Source: Paucibacter sp. KCTC 42545
GTDB lineage: Bacteria > Pseudomonadota > Gammaproteobacteria > Burkholderiales > Burkholderiaceae_C
Direction of reading: 5' to 3'
NCBI RefSeq assembly: GCF_001477625.1
Contig: NZ_CP013692.1
Coordinates: 4,588,001-4,652,000, forward strand
DNA: 64,000 nucleotides
Shown here: positions 1 through 8,091 of the stretch, one piece after another
How positions within the stretch are numbered: the stretch's first letter is position 1
How the letters are laid out: every line of letters starts with the position of its first letter
Translations under genes and position numbers: made by a program
Notes under the pieces: generated by a model
Database searches by the model: none
What the model was told of the DNA's origin: nothing
What the model saw: the letters and a program-made list of their open reading frames with translations, nothing else

Positions 1-740
1 TCACCTTCGCGTTTGCCCATCTTCACGGTTGCGATGGTCTCGGAAACCACGCTGAAGCGGAGCTTCAAGTCAGGGGCCGCTTCGCCAGTGGCCGGGATGA
101 AGAGGCTCGAGGCGAGACCGAGGAGAGCGAAGCCCAGGAGAGCGATGAACAGCCATAGGGGGTTGATCGTCATAGCAGCAATGACGCCAGCCGCCAGCGT
201 GCCCATGAGGATGCTGAGGAACGTGCCCATCTCCAGCAGGCCGTTTCCGCCGGTCAGCTCCTCCTTGGCCAGGACCTTCGGGAGCAGCGAATACTTGACC
301 GGGCCGAAGAAGGCGGAGTGGCACCCCATCGCGAAGATGGAAGAGAGCAACACCGGCAGGCTTTTCATGTAGAAGCCTACGCTGGCTATCACCATGATGG
401 CGACCTCGGCGGTCTTCACGGCGCGGATGACCCTGGCCTTGTCGAACCGGTCGGCTAGCTGGCCAGCGTAGGCCGAGAAAAGCACGAACGGAAGGATGAA
501 AAAACCGGCCGCCATGTTCGCGACCAGCCCGGCGGACAGCGTCGTGTACTCGGTGGCGTGGAACGTTACCAGCAGGATGACCAATTGCTTCAGGAACGCG
601 TCGTTGAACGCTCCAGTCAGTTGAGTCGCGAAGAACGGCCCGAACCTGCGCTGACCGAGCAGGCGGAACTGGGATGGCGATGCTCCGTCGTTCGAAGTGT
701 GGTGGTTCATGTCCGGCCCGTTCATGTTGTTGTGGCTCAT
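1..740 (-). CDS. MFS transporter, LplT-like, 3' end outside window
   Basis: Reading leftward from an ATG at 738-740 the frame stays open to base 1, giving about 246 residues of the N-terminal half of a major facilitator. Visible signatures are the loop 2-3 motif AGQLADRFDKA, the stretch FGPVKYSLLP and ELTGGNGLLEMGTF, all shared with the MFS gene upstream (737..1984) and with lysophospholipid transporter LplT/Aas-type MFS domains. Its start overlaps the stop of the upstream gene (ATGA), suggesting translational coupling. It is similar to but clearly diverged from its neighbour, so this is a paralogue or an acquired second copy. Substrate is inferred only from family resemblance. Confidence 0.75.
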   Translation of the reverse strand, partial: MSHNNMNGPDMNHHTSNDGASPSQFRLLGQRRFGPFFATQLTGAFNDAFLKQLVILLVTFHATEYTTLSAGLVANMAAGFFILPFVLFSAYAGQLADRFDKARVIRAVKTAEVAIMVIASVGFYMKSLPVLLSSIFAMGCHSAFFGPVKYSLLPKVLAKEELTGGNGLLEMGTFLSILMGTLAAGVIAAMTINPLWLFIALLGFALLGLASSLFIPATGEAAPDLKLRFSVVSETIATVKMGKREG

Positions 741-1984
741 GCGAAGCTTGGACGCGCTGCGTTGAAGCCCTGCGCCGTGAACAACTTGACCCGATATAAG
801 AGGATGTTGTTGGCGGCAATGATGCGGGCGCGGTGTGAGGGTTGCGAGCGCAGCTGGATCAGCGCGTACATGGGCACGCTGTAAAGCCCGGCGGACAAGG
901 CCAGCATGCCCAGGTCCAGCAGCACGCGCCAATGGGCGGGTAGGCTGAGGAACTCGGCCACGCCCAGCAGCGGCGCGGCGGGCAGGCCGCGCGAAGCGAA
1001 GTAGAGGTCCACCGCAAACACCGTCATGCCCAGCGCGCCCAGCGGCGCCAGGCCGATCTCCACATGGCGGCGCGAGAGCAGCTCGCACAGCAGCGCGCCA
1101 ATGCCCACGCCCACCGAAAACACCACCATCAGCAGCGAGGCCACGGCGCTCTGGCCGTGCAACACCTCTTTGGCAAAACTGGGGAAGTTGGCCAGGAACA
1201 CGACGCCGAAGAACCACATCCACGAAATGCCCACCAGCGAGCGGAATACCACCTTGTCCTGGTAGGCCAGCTTGAGGTTGTTCCAGGTCTCGGTGAAGGG
1301 GTTCCAGTTGATGCGCAGCTGGGGGTCGGTGGCGGGGCTGTGAGGCACGAACTGCGCGGCGATGCGGCCGGCCACGGCCACCGCCAGGCAGGCCAGGCCG
1401 GTGGCGATGGCGCCCACCTCGGGCAGGCCAATCAGCAGGCCGCCCAGCACATTGCCCAGGATGATGGCCACAAACGTGCCCATCTCCACCATGCCGTTGC
1501 CGCCGGTGAGTTCACGCTCGCTCAGCTGCTGCGGCAGATAGGCAAACTTGACCGGGCCGAACAAGGTGGAATGCATGCCCATCATGAACACGCAGGCCAG
1601 CAGCAGCGGCACTTGCGCATGCCAGAAGCCCCACAGGGCCAGGGCCATGATGGCGATCTCGAAGTTTTTCACCAGGCGCATCAGGCCGCCTTTTTCGAAC
1701 TTGTCGGCCAGCTGCCCGCTGGTGGCTGAGAACAGCACAAAGGGCAGGATGAACAGCGCCGCGATGACGACCCCGGCCTGCGCCGCCGGCAACCACTGCA
1801 GCTGCAGCTGGTAGGTCACCATCACAGTCAGCGCGAATTTGGAGATATTGTCATTCGCCGCGCCGAGGAACTGAGTCCAGAAGAAAGGCGCGAAGCGGCG
1901 CTGCTTGAGCAGGCCGAACTGGCTGGTGTGCTGGCTTGGGGGATTCACCGCGGGGGCTTTCTTGTCATGGAATGTGGACGGCAT
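737..1984 (-). CDS. MFS transporter, LplT-like, with replaced C-terminus
   Basis: 415 residues with about ten hydrophobic segments, the MFS loop SGQLADKFEKG near residue 85 and FGPVKFAYLPQQ near 145. The family is associated with lysophospholipid flipping (LplT and the MFS part of Aas/PlsC fusions). After the conserved RIIAANNIL motif, where relatives continue with two more membrane helices, the sequence switches to about 20 polar residues (LYRVKLFTAQGF...) and stops. The protein therefore looks C-terminally truncated, with the junction near position 795. The stop overlaps the start of the next MFS gene. It may be non-functional. Confidence 0.7.
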   Translation of the reverse strand: MPSTFHDKKAPAVNPPSQHTSQFGLLKQRRFAPFFWTQFLGAANDNISKFALTVMVTYQLQLQWLPAAQAGVVIAALFILPFVLFSATSGQLADKFEKGGLMRLVKNFEIAIMALALWGFWHAQVPLLLACVFMMGMHSTLFGPVKFAYLPQQLSERELTGGNGMVEMGTFVAIILGNVLGGLLIGLPEVGAIATGLACLAVAVAGRIAAQFVPHSPATDPQLRINWNPFTETWNNLKLAYQDKVVFRSLVGISWMWFFGVVFLANFPSFAKEVLHGQSAVASLLMVVFSVGVGIGALLCELLSRRHVEIGLAPLGALGMTVFAVDLYFASRGLPAAPLLGVAEFLSLPAHWRVLLDLGMLALSAGLYSVPMYALIQLRSQPSHRARIIAANNILLYRVKLFTAQGFNAARPSFA

Positions 1985-2053
1985 TCTGGCTGAATGAAGC
2001 CGCTGGGCGGTTTGCCGGGTTCCAGCGTGCCGAGGGTCAGGACTTGCCTTGGT

Positions 2054-2740
2054 TCACCAGAATTGCCATTGCCCGGTCTGCACCACCCAAATCCCCAGTG
2101 CGCCGTTGGTGACGGCATGCGCAATCACGGCGGTCCAGAGTTTGCCGGTGCGCCGGTAGAGATCGGCATAGGCCAGGCCGGCCACGATGGCCGCCAGCCA
2201 CAAGGTGTGGGCCAGCATGAAGACAAAGGTGGACAGCACGATGGCCTTGACGCCAACCCGCTGCGGGTCCACGGTTTCGAACTGGGGCGACTCGATCCAG
2301 CGCATCAGGAAAGCGCGCCAGAACAGCTCTTCCATGATGGGCACCAGGAGGGCCGCGCCTATCAAGCGCAGGGCGATCAAGGGCCAGATCTTTTGGCCTT
2401 GCAGGTCCAGGGGCAGGAAGCTGGCGGTGGGCTCGCCGATCTGCATCCAGGGTGCGTCGAGCTGAATCCACAGGCCGAAGACCAGCAGGCCGACGGCGCA
2501 GCTCAACAAGGTTTCGCGTGCGTTGGGCAGGTTCTGCCGCGCCAACTCACCGTAGCCGCGCCAATACCAAACCAGCGCGCCGCCCACCACCAGCACCGAG
2601 ACGCCGTAGATCCAGCGCGCGTCCACGCCCGCGCCGCTGGGCAGGTAGCCGCGCAAGGCCAGCATCAGCATGAACAGCGCAAAAGGCACGCAGCGGGCAA
2701 GGGCGGCTGGGCTTAGGCCCAGAATCGGGTTCAGCTTCAT
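2054..2740 (-). CDS. CPBP (CAAX protease-related) intramembrane metalloprotease
   Basis: About 228 residues, largely hydrophobic. The three signature motifs of the CPBP/ABI family are present: EELFWR (EExxxR), FMLAH (FxxxH) and HAVTN near the C-terminus. It resembles the exosortase-linked CAAX protease-related proteins, but no exosortase is visible here. ATG at 2740 is chosen; an in-frame GTG at 2761 would add seven residues. Membrane endopeptidase activity is a family inference and the substrate is unknown. Confidence 0.8.
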   Translation of the reverse strand: MKLNPILGLSPAALARCVPFALFMLMLALRGYLPSGAGVDARWIYGVSVLVVGGALVWYWRGYGELARQNLPNARETLLSCAVGLLVFGLWIQLDAPWMQIGEPTASFLPLDLQGQKIWPLIALRLIGAALLVPIMEELFWRAFLMRWIESPQFETVDPQRVGVKAIVLSTFVFMLAHTLWLAAIVAGLAYADLYRRTGKLWTAVIAHAVTNGALGIWVVQTGQWQFW

Positions 2741-2881
2741 GAGGCGGTGAATGGCGGCCACAGGACCAAGTCAGGAAGGCTTGCAGCGTAACCTGAAATG
2801 GTGACTGTCTTGGCCGCGGCCACCCCCACTTCATGGGCCCAGCCATGGTGGCGGGCCAGGGCGGTGACGGCGTGCGCCGGT

Positions 2882-3745
2882 TTAGCTCGCGCGCTGTTCC
2901 AGGAGGAAGTTGGCGCCGTCGTACAGGCCCAGCTTCTCAACCAGATAGGGCAGGCATTCCTGCAACTCGTCGTGCAGGGTGAAGGGCGGGTTGATGATGA
3001 ACATGCCGCTGCCCAGCATGCCGATGCCGCGGGTGTTTTCCTGTTGCGCCACGGTCAGGCGCACATGCAACCAGCCCTTTTTGGCGCCTTCGCCCGCATC
3101 GGCGGCGGCCTTCAGGCGCTGGGGCAGTTGGGCCGATTCCAGCAATTGCAGCTGCGGGTACCAGACCATGAAGACGCCGTCCTTGAAGCGCTCCAAGCCT
3201 TCGCGCGCGGCGGTGATGACCTTGCCGTAGTCGCTCTTGATTTCGTAGCTGGGGTCCATCAGCACCACGCCGCGGCGCGAGGGCGGCGGCAACTCGCCGC
3301 GCAGCGAGGCGAAACCGTCTTTGTCGCTGACAAAGGTGTTGGGGCGGGTGGAGAGGTAAGTCTGCAGGATGCGGTAGTCGGTCGGGTGCAACTCGAAGCA
3401 GCGCAGCCGGTCTTCTGCGCGCAGTAGCAAGTTGGCAATCGCCGGGGAGCCGGGGTATTGGCGCAGTTGGCCGCCGGGGTTGAAGGCGCGCACCGGTTCC
3501 AGGTAGCGCGCCAGCGGCGCGGGCAAATCTTTGGCGTCCCACAGGCGGGAGACGCCGTGCACATACTCGCCTTTTTTCTGCGCGTACTGGCCTTCGATGG
3601 AATAGCCGCCGGCACCCGCGTGGGTGTCGACCAAGGTATAGGGTTTGTCTTTTTCCGCCATATAGCGGAGCACCTCGGTCAGGACCAGGTGCTTGAGAAC
3701 ATCGGCATGGTTGCCGGCGTGGAAGGCGTGTCGATAGGCGAGCAT
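2882..3745 (-). CDS. rlmJ: 23S rRNA (adenine(2030)-N6)-methyltransferase
   Basis: 287 residues matching RlmJ (YhiR) from end to end: start MLAYRHAFHAGNHADVLKH, SAM-binding DTHAGAGGYS near residue 40, and the N6-adenine methyltransferase motif IV as DPSYE near 165 (a DPPY variant typical of this family). The enzyme methylates A2030 of 23S rRNA using S-adenosylmethionine in the cytoplasm. It appears monocistronic. Length and start agree with the family. Confidence 0.93.
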   Translation of the reverse strand: MLAYRHAFHAGNHADVLKHLVLTEVLRYMAEKDKPYTLVDTHAGAGGYSIEGQYAQKKGEYVHGVSRLWDAKDLPAPLARYLEPVRAFNPGGQLRQYPGSPAIANLLLRAEDRLRCFELHPTDYRILQTYLSTRPNTFVSDKDGFASLRGELPPPSRRGVVLMDPSYEIKSDYGKVITAAREGLERFKDGVFMVWYPQLQLLESAQLPQRLKAAADAGEGAKKGWLHVRLTVAQQENTRGIGMLGSGMFIINPPFTLHDELQECLPYLVEKLGLYDGANFLLEQRAS

Positions 3746-3793
3746 AGGTCGAACTGTACCTTCCTAGCCTTGCAAGCGGCGCTCCGGCCCGGT

Positions 3794-5011
3794 TTATGGG
3801 AACTGGAAAGCGCCCGGATGGCTCGCCGGCGCCGTCAGCTTCAGCGTGCCGCGCGGTGCCAGGAACTGGGCGACGGGGCGCAGGCTGAGCCCGTCCACCT
3901 CACCGGGGTCGACCGCCTTGCCGCGCACTTTGGCCCCGGGCTTGAGCAGATAGTTGTCGCGGTTGGCCTGGACGAAGACGTCGTAGTCCACCGCCAAATT
4001 GCCGCCCTGCTGCCAATCGGCCTGCTCGGGCAGCTTGGGGTTGCCGACCCAGAGGTTGTTGAACAGCCGCACTTTTACTTGCGCTGCGCCCTGGGCGGGG
4101 CTTACACGCAGGAATATCCCACCGCTGGGCCGCCCGTCCACCACTGTGTTGTTGATCAGATGCAGTTCTTGGCGGGGCCAGGTGTAGCCCTCGGCGCCAA
4201 AGGAGATCATGTGCGGGTTCTCGGAGGTGGCGCTTTGTGCGATCACATTGCCCACCACCAGGCATTGGCCGCCGTTGGGGAATTCCAGCTCGTAGCTGGA
4301 CTGGCCGCCGATTTCGTCGGTCAGCCGGTTGTAGAAGATGTGATTGATGGCGGCCCGGCTTTTCAGCAAGTGGCCGGCCTGGCCGTGGTGGAAGTAGCAG
4401 CCCTCGGCGCGGAAGTAGGCAATCGCGCCGACATAAATATTGTGGTTCTTGCCCTGGTGGCGCACGATGGTGCCGAACTCGCAGTTCTCGACCTCCAGGC
4501 GCACGCTGTTGTCATTGCTGGTCAAGACACCGTTCTCGTTGTCCTTGAAGCTGCAGTCGCGCAGTTTCAGCGAGCCGGCCTCCAGGCGAATGCCGGCGCC
4601 GTTTTGGTCTGGCACCACGGCGCCGAAGAAATCGAAGCCTTCGATGCTGATGTCGCGCCCGGTGGTGACGAAGATGCCCTTGTTTTGCATGCTCATGCCG
4701 GCCGCCCGCAACACCACTCGCCCGCCCACGGCCTTGAGCGTGATGCCGTTCTGGCTCCACAAGGCCACATCGCCCAGGTAGTCGCCAGCGTCAACCTCGA
4801 TCAACATACCGTCTTTGGCCTCACGCGACGCGGCGGACAGGCTGCGGATCTCGCGCTTGGGGCCGACCTTGAGTGTGGCGCGGGGCTGGGCTTGAGCCTG
4901 AGCTTGCACCGGAGCCGCACAGAACCCGGAAGGCAAGGCGAGCCAGGACGCAGCAGCGGCCGCGCCCTGCAGGGCCAGGCGGCGTTGGGGGTTGAGCGCG
5001 CTATCCTTCAT
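3794..5011 (-). CDS. Secreted right-handed parallel beta-helix protein (Tat signal)
   Basis: About 405 residues. The N-terminus carries NPQRRLALQG followed by an Ala-rich hydrophobic stretch, a twin-arginine-like signal, and a probable cleavage site near AAPVQAQ. The body is built of repeated short strands with N- and G-rich turns (for example LRDCSF, VENCEF, LINNTVVDG, LFNNLWVG), as in pectate-lyase-like beta-helix proteins. ATG at 5011 has AAGGA upstream; an in-frame ATG at 5041 is an alternative. A carbohydrate or polyuronate ligand is plausible, but no catalytic residues can be assigned. Confidence 0.75.
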   Translation of the reverse strand: MKDSALNPQRRLALQGAAAAASWLALPSGFCAAPVQAQAQAQPRATLKVGPKREIRSLSAASREAKDGMLIEVDAGDYLGDVALWSQNGITLKAVGGRVVLRAAGMSMQNKGIFVTTGRDISIEGFDFFGAVVPDQNGAGIRLEAGSLKLRDCSFKDNENGVLTSNDNSVRLEVENCEFGTIVRHQGKNHNIYVGAIAYFRAEGCYFHHGQAGHLLKSRAAINHIFYNRLTDEIGGQSSYELEFPNGGQCLVVGNVIAQSATSENPHMISFGAEGYTWPRQELHLINNTVVDGRPSGGIFLRVSPAQGAAQVKVRLFNNLWVGNPKLPEQADWQQGGNLAVDYDVFVQANRDNYLLKPGAKVRGKAVDPGEVDGLSLRPVAQFLAPRGTLKLTAPASHPGAFQFP

Positions 5012-5117
5012 GCCATCGTCCTTGTTTGATCTGTCCGTCATCAAGAAAACTGCCTTGCCAGCGCGTGACAGTCTAAGCGCGCCGTGTGAACCCACCGTTA
5101 ATCTGAAGCCCGCCACC

Positions 5118-6191
5118 ATGCCCAATCTTTTTGACCCGATACAGATCGGTGACCTCGCCCTCGCCAACCGCATCGTCATGGCGCCGCTGACGCGCAGCCG
5201 CTCGCGCGGCTTGCTGCCCGGTGAGATGGCAGTCGAGTACTACCGCCAACGCGCCAGCGCCGGCCTGATCATCAGCGAAGGCACGCAGATCTGCGCCGAA
5301 GGTCAAGGTTATCTGGACACCCCGGGCATCCACACGCCCGAGCAGATCACCGCCTGGCGCCGCGTCACCGACGCCGTACATGCCGAGGGCGGCAAGATCG
5401 TGGCGCAGCTCTGGCATGTGGGCCGCGTCTCGCATGTGCAGTTCCAACCCGAGGGGCGCGCGCCGGTGTCCTCCACCGCGCGTTCGGCCGGCGGCAAGAC
5501 TTACACGGCCGAGGGCTTTGTCGAGGTGTCCACCCCGCGCGCGCTGAGCGTGGCCGAGATCCCCGGCGTCATCGCCACCTTCGCCCGCGCGGCCGAAAAC
5601 GCCTTGGCGGCCGGCTTCGACGGGGTGGAAGTGCACGGTGCCAACGGCTACCTGCTGGACCAGTTTTTGCGCGACAGCATCAATGACCGCAGTGATGAGT
5701 ACGGCGGCAGCATCGCCAACCGCGCCCGCCTGACGGTGGAGGTGATGAGCGCGATTGCCAAGGCCATCGGCCCCGGCCGCGCCGGCTTGCGCCTGAGCCC
5801 CGTCACGCCGGTCAATGGCGCGGGTCAGGACAGCGCCGCGCAAGACTTGTTCAATCACCTGGCCGGTGCGCTGGCGCCGCTCAAGCTGGCTTTCTTGCAT
5901 GTCATCGAAGGGCAGACCGGCGGCGCGCGCGATATCGCCCCGTTTGACTACCAGGCCATGCGCGCTCACTTCGGCGGCGGCCCTTGGATGGTCAATAACG
6001 GTTACACCCGTGCCATGGCCCTGCAGGCGGTGGCCGAGGGCCAGGCTGATCTGGTGGCCTTTGGCCGCGACTTCATTGCTAACCCTGATTTGGTGCGGCG
6101 CCTGCGCCTGAATGCCGCCCTGAACCCGCTGGACAAGGCGACGCTCTACGGCGGCGATGCGCGGGGCTATACCGACTACCCCAGCCTGTAG
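5118..6191 (+). CDS. Old yellow enzyme family ene-reductase (NemA-like)
   Basis: 357 residues with the whole OYE TIM-barrel pattern: start NLFDPIQIGDLALANRI, MAPLTRSR, the QLWHVGR segment near residue 100, the active-site HGANGYLLDQFLRD (His-x-x-Asn) near 180, and FGRDFIANPDL near 315. The family are FMN-dependent NAD(P)H ene-reductases acting on N-ethylmaleimide, nitrate esters or enones. Divergent from the beta-helix gene and convergent with the VOC gene. Physiological substrate unknown. Confidence 0.9.
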   Translation: MPNLFDPIQIGDLALANRIVMAPLTRSRSRGLLPGEMAVEYYRQRASAGLIISEGTQICAEGQGYLDTPGIHTPEQITAWRRVTDAVHAEGGKIVAQLWHVGRVSHVQFQPEGRAPVSSTARSAGGKTYTAEGFVEVSTPRALSVAEIPGVIATFARAAENALAAGFDGVEVHGANGYLLDQFLRDSINDRSDEYGGSIANRARLTVEVMSAIAKAIGPGRAGLRLSPVTPVNGAGQDSAAQDLFNHLAGALAPLKLAFLHVIEGQTGGARDIAPFDYQAMRAHFGGGPWMVNNGYTRAMALQAVAEGQADLVAFGRDFIANPDLVRRLRLNAALNPLDKATLYGGDARGYTDYPSL

Positions 6192-6216
6192 TCGCAAAGC
6201 GGCAGCCTTCGCCGCC

Positions 6217-6609
6217 TCACTGCCCGGCAGGCGGCTGCCACAGCTCGACCTTATTGCCCTCGGGGTCGATGACCCAGCCGAACTTGCCGTAGCCGGCGTC
6301 TTCGTCAATGCGCTGGTCGAGCACCTGGCAGCCCTCGGCTTGCAGCTGGGCCAGCAGGCCCGCAAGATCGTCAACCCGGTAGTTGATGACGAAATTGCTG
6401 GCGCTGTTGGCAAACTGCTCGCCGTCCTGCGGCGCCACGCACCAGATGGTGCTGCCGCCCACGGGCTGGCCCGCTGCATCGGCCCAGCGGAAGGCCGCGC
6501 CGCCCCAGGCCTGCACATCGATGCCGAGGTGACGCTGGTACCAAGCCTGTAAGGCCGGGGCGTCTTTGGCCTTGAAGAAGATGCCGCCAATACCAGTCAC
6601 GCGTTTCAT
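6217..6609 (-). CDS. VOC superfamily (glyoxalase-like) protein
   Basis: 130 residues with one beta-alpha-beta-beta-beta repeat pair typical of the VOC fold: FKAKDAPALQAWYQRHLGI at the N-terminus and GKFGWVIDPEGNKVELWQPP at the C-terminus, where the Glu of KVELW is the usual metal ligand position. Members are small metal-dependent lyases, dioxygenases or binding proteins; the exact activity cannot be read. It ends 25 bp from the convergent ene-reductase gene. Confidence 0.85.
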   Translation of the reverse strand: MKRVTGIGGIFFKAKDAPALQAWYQRHLGIDVQAWGGAAFRWADAAGQPVGGSTIWCVAPQDGEQFANSASNFVINYRVDDLAGLLAQLQAEGCQVLDQRIDEDAGYGKFGWVIDPEGNKVELWQPPAGQ

Positions 6610-6654
6610 AGGGAACTCCGTTGGTGGGCCGGCTTGAGCAATCCGGCTGGAGAC

Positions 6655-7239
6655 TTAGGCCCGGAACTTGGCTCTGAACAATTCCGCAATGCTGACTTCG
6701 CGCGGCCCCGGCTGCAGCTCAAAGGCCTGGCCGGCCTGCAGCGTGCCCGGCGCTTTCACCGCCAGGTAAAAGCCGCACCAGCCGCTCTGGCCCATCATCT
6801 TCACGGCCTGGTTGAAGCCCATCACCGCGTTGAACTTGAAGCAGGGGAAGCGGGGTTCGCTGACGACCAGGCTGCAGTCGGGGAAGGCCAGCACATCGCC
6901 AACCCAGACCTGCGATTCCAGCAGGCCGCTGATAGTGAGGTTCTCGCCCATCGCGCCATGCGGCAGTGCTTCTTGCCAGGCCGCCACCTTGGCCTGGGCG
7001 CGCACCGTTTGCCAGAAAGGGTAATGCTCCACCGGGTAGGCGTAGATGGCCTTGCTCAAGCCGCCGTGCACACTCAGATCGGCCTGCTCATCGCCTTCAA
7101 GCCCGAGCGGGCGCACGGCCAGGGCCTGCGCCTTGGGCGTTTTGCGGATCGCGCTGCTGACGGTCTGGCCGCCAGGGACGAGCAGGGCTTGGGCGAGGGC
7201 GGTGTTGAGGCTGAGAAGGCTAAGAGGTTTAGGCTGCAT
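6655..7239 (-). CDS. MOSC domain protein (YiiM-like)
   Basis: 194 residues. The MOSC core is seen as GLEGDEQADLSVHGGLSKAIYAYP, MGENLTISGL and VWVGDVL, with the conserved cysteine in SEPRFPCFKF near residue 133. MOSC proteins bind sulfur or molybdenum-cofactor ligands; YiiM-type members take part in N-hydroxylated compound reduction or Moco handling. It lies next to the operon encoding the molybdoenzyme NasA but is separated from cobA by about 50 bp, so a link to that operon is only suggested. Confidence 0.85.
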   Translation of the reverse strand: MQPKPLSLLSLNTALAQALLVPGGQTVSSAIRKTPKAQALAVRPLGLEGDEQADLSVHGGLSKAIYAYPVEHYPFWQTVRAQAKVAAWQEALPHGAMGENLTISGLLESQVWVGDVLAFPDCSLVVSEPRFPCFKFNAVMGFNQAVKMMGQSGWCGFYLAVKAPGTLQAGQAFELQPGPREVSIAELFRAKFRA

Positions 7240-7287
7240 GGGCGCAGTTTAGAACTTGCCGGTTGATGGCCGCCTGCCGGCCCGCGC

Positions 7288-8091
7288 TTAAGCGCAGCGC
7301 ATCTGCGCGCTCATCGCGCCGTCCAGGTCCAGGCTTTGCACATAGGCCAGGCTCACCACCGTCCCGATCACCAGAATGGCGGGGCTGCTGATGCGCTCGC
7401 TGTGCAGCTGCGTGGCCAGCGTGCCCAAGCTGCAGATCGTGGCGCGCTGCTGCGGCGTGTGTGCCGCGGCGATGGCCGCCGCCGGCGTGCCCGCCGCCAG
7501 CCCGCCGGCGCGCAGGGCCGCCACCAGCTGCTCCACCCGGGCCAGGCCCATGTAAATCACCAGGGTCAGGCCGCTGCGGGCCAGGGCCTGCCAGTCGGGG
7601 TTGACGCCCGCCCCGCCGTCCTCGCGCGCATGGCCGGTGACGAAGGCAACGCCGGGGGCGTGGCGGCGGTCGGTGACCGGGATGCCGATGCTGGCAGGCG
7701 CGGCAATGCCGGCGGTGATGCCGCTGACCACCTCGACCGTGATGCCGGCCGCGCGCAGGGCGTCCATCTCCTCGCCGCCACGGCCGAACACAAAGGGATC
7801 ACCGCCCTTGAGCCTCACCACCTTCAGGCCGGCGCCGGCTTCCCGAATCATCAGTTCGTGAATAAAACGCTGCTCGGTCGACACACAGCCGCCGCGCTTG
7901 CCAACATGGATCAGCCGCGCGCCGGGCTTCATCAAGGCCAGTACGCGGGCATCGACCAGATCGTCGCTCAGCACCACGTCGGCGGCTTCGATGCGGCGCA
8001 GGGCGCGCAGGGTCAGCAGCTCCGGGTCGCCGGGGCCAGCGCCGACCAGGCTGATGCTAGGCGCGGTGTTGTGAGGGCGCTGATTCATCAT
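7288..8091 (-). CDS. cobA: Uroporphyrinogen-III C-methyltransferase
   Basis: 267 residues, single-domain SUMT. Motifs: VGAGPGDPELLTLRAL at the N-terminus, SDDLVD near 42, RLKGGDPFVFGRGGEE near 98 and YMGLAR near 170. It converts uroporphyrinogen III to precorrin-2 with two SAM molecules, the first step to siroheme. Its start overlaps the nasA stop by 4 bp, making it the last gene of the nitrate-assimilation operon, where it would supply siroheme for NirB. No fused CysG dehydrogenase/ferrochelatase part is present, so that step must lie elsewhere. Confidence 0.93.
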   Translation of the reverse strand: MMNQRPHNTAPSISLVGAGPGDPELLTLRALRRIEAADVVLSDDLVDARVLALMKPGARLIHVGKRGGCVSTEQRFIHELMIREAGAGLKVVRLKGGDPFVFGRGGEEMDALRAAGITVEVVSGITAGIAAPASIGIPVTDRRHAPGVAFVTGHAREDGGAGVNPDWQALARSGLTLVIYMGLARVEQLVAALRAGGLAAGTPAAAIAAAHTPQQRATICSLGTLATQLHSERISSPAILVIGTVVSLAYVQSLDLDGAMSAQMRCA

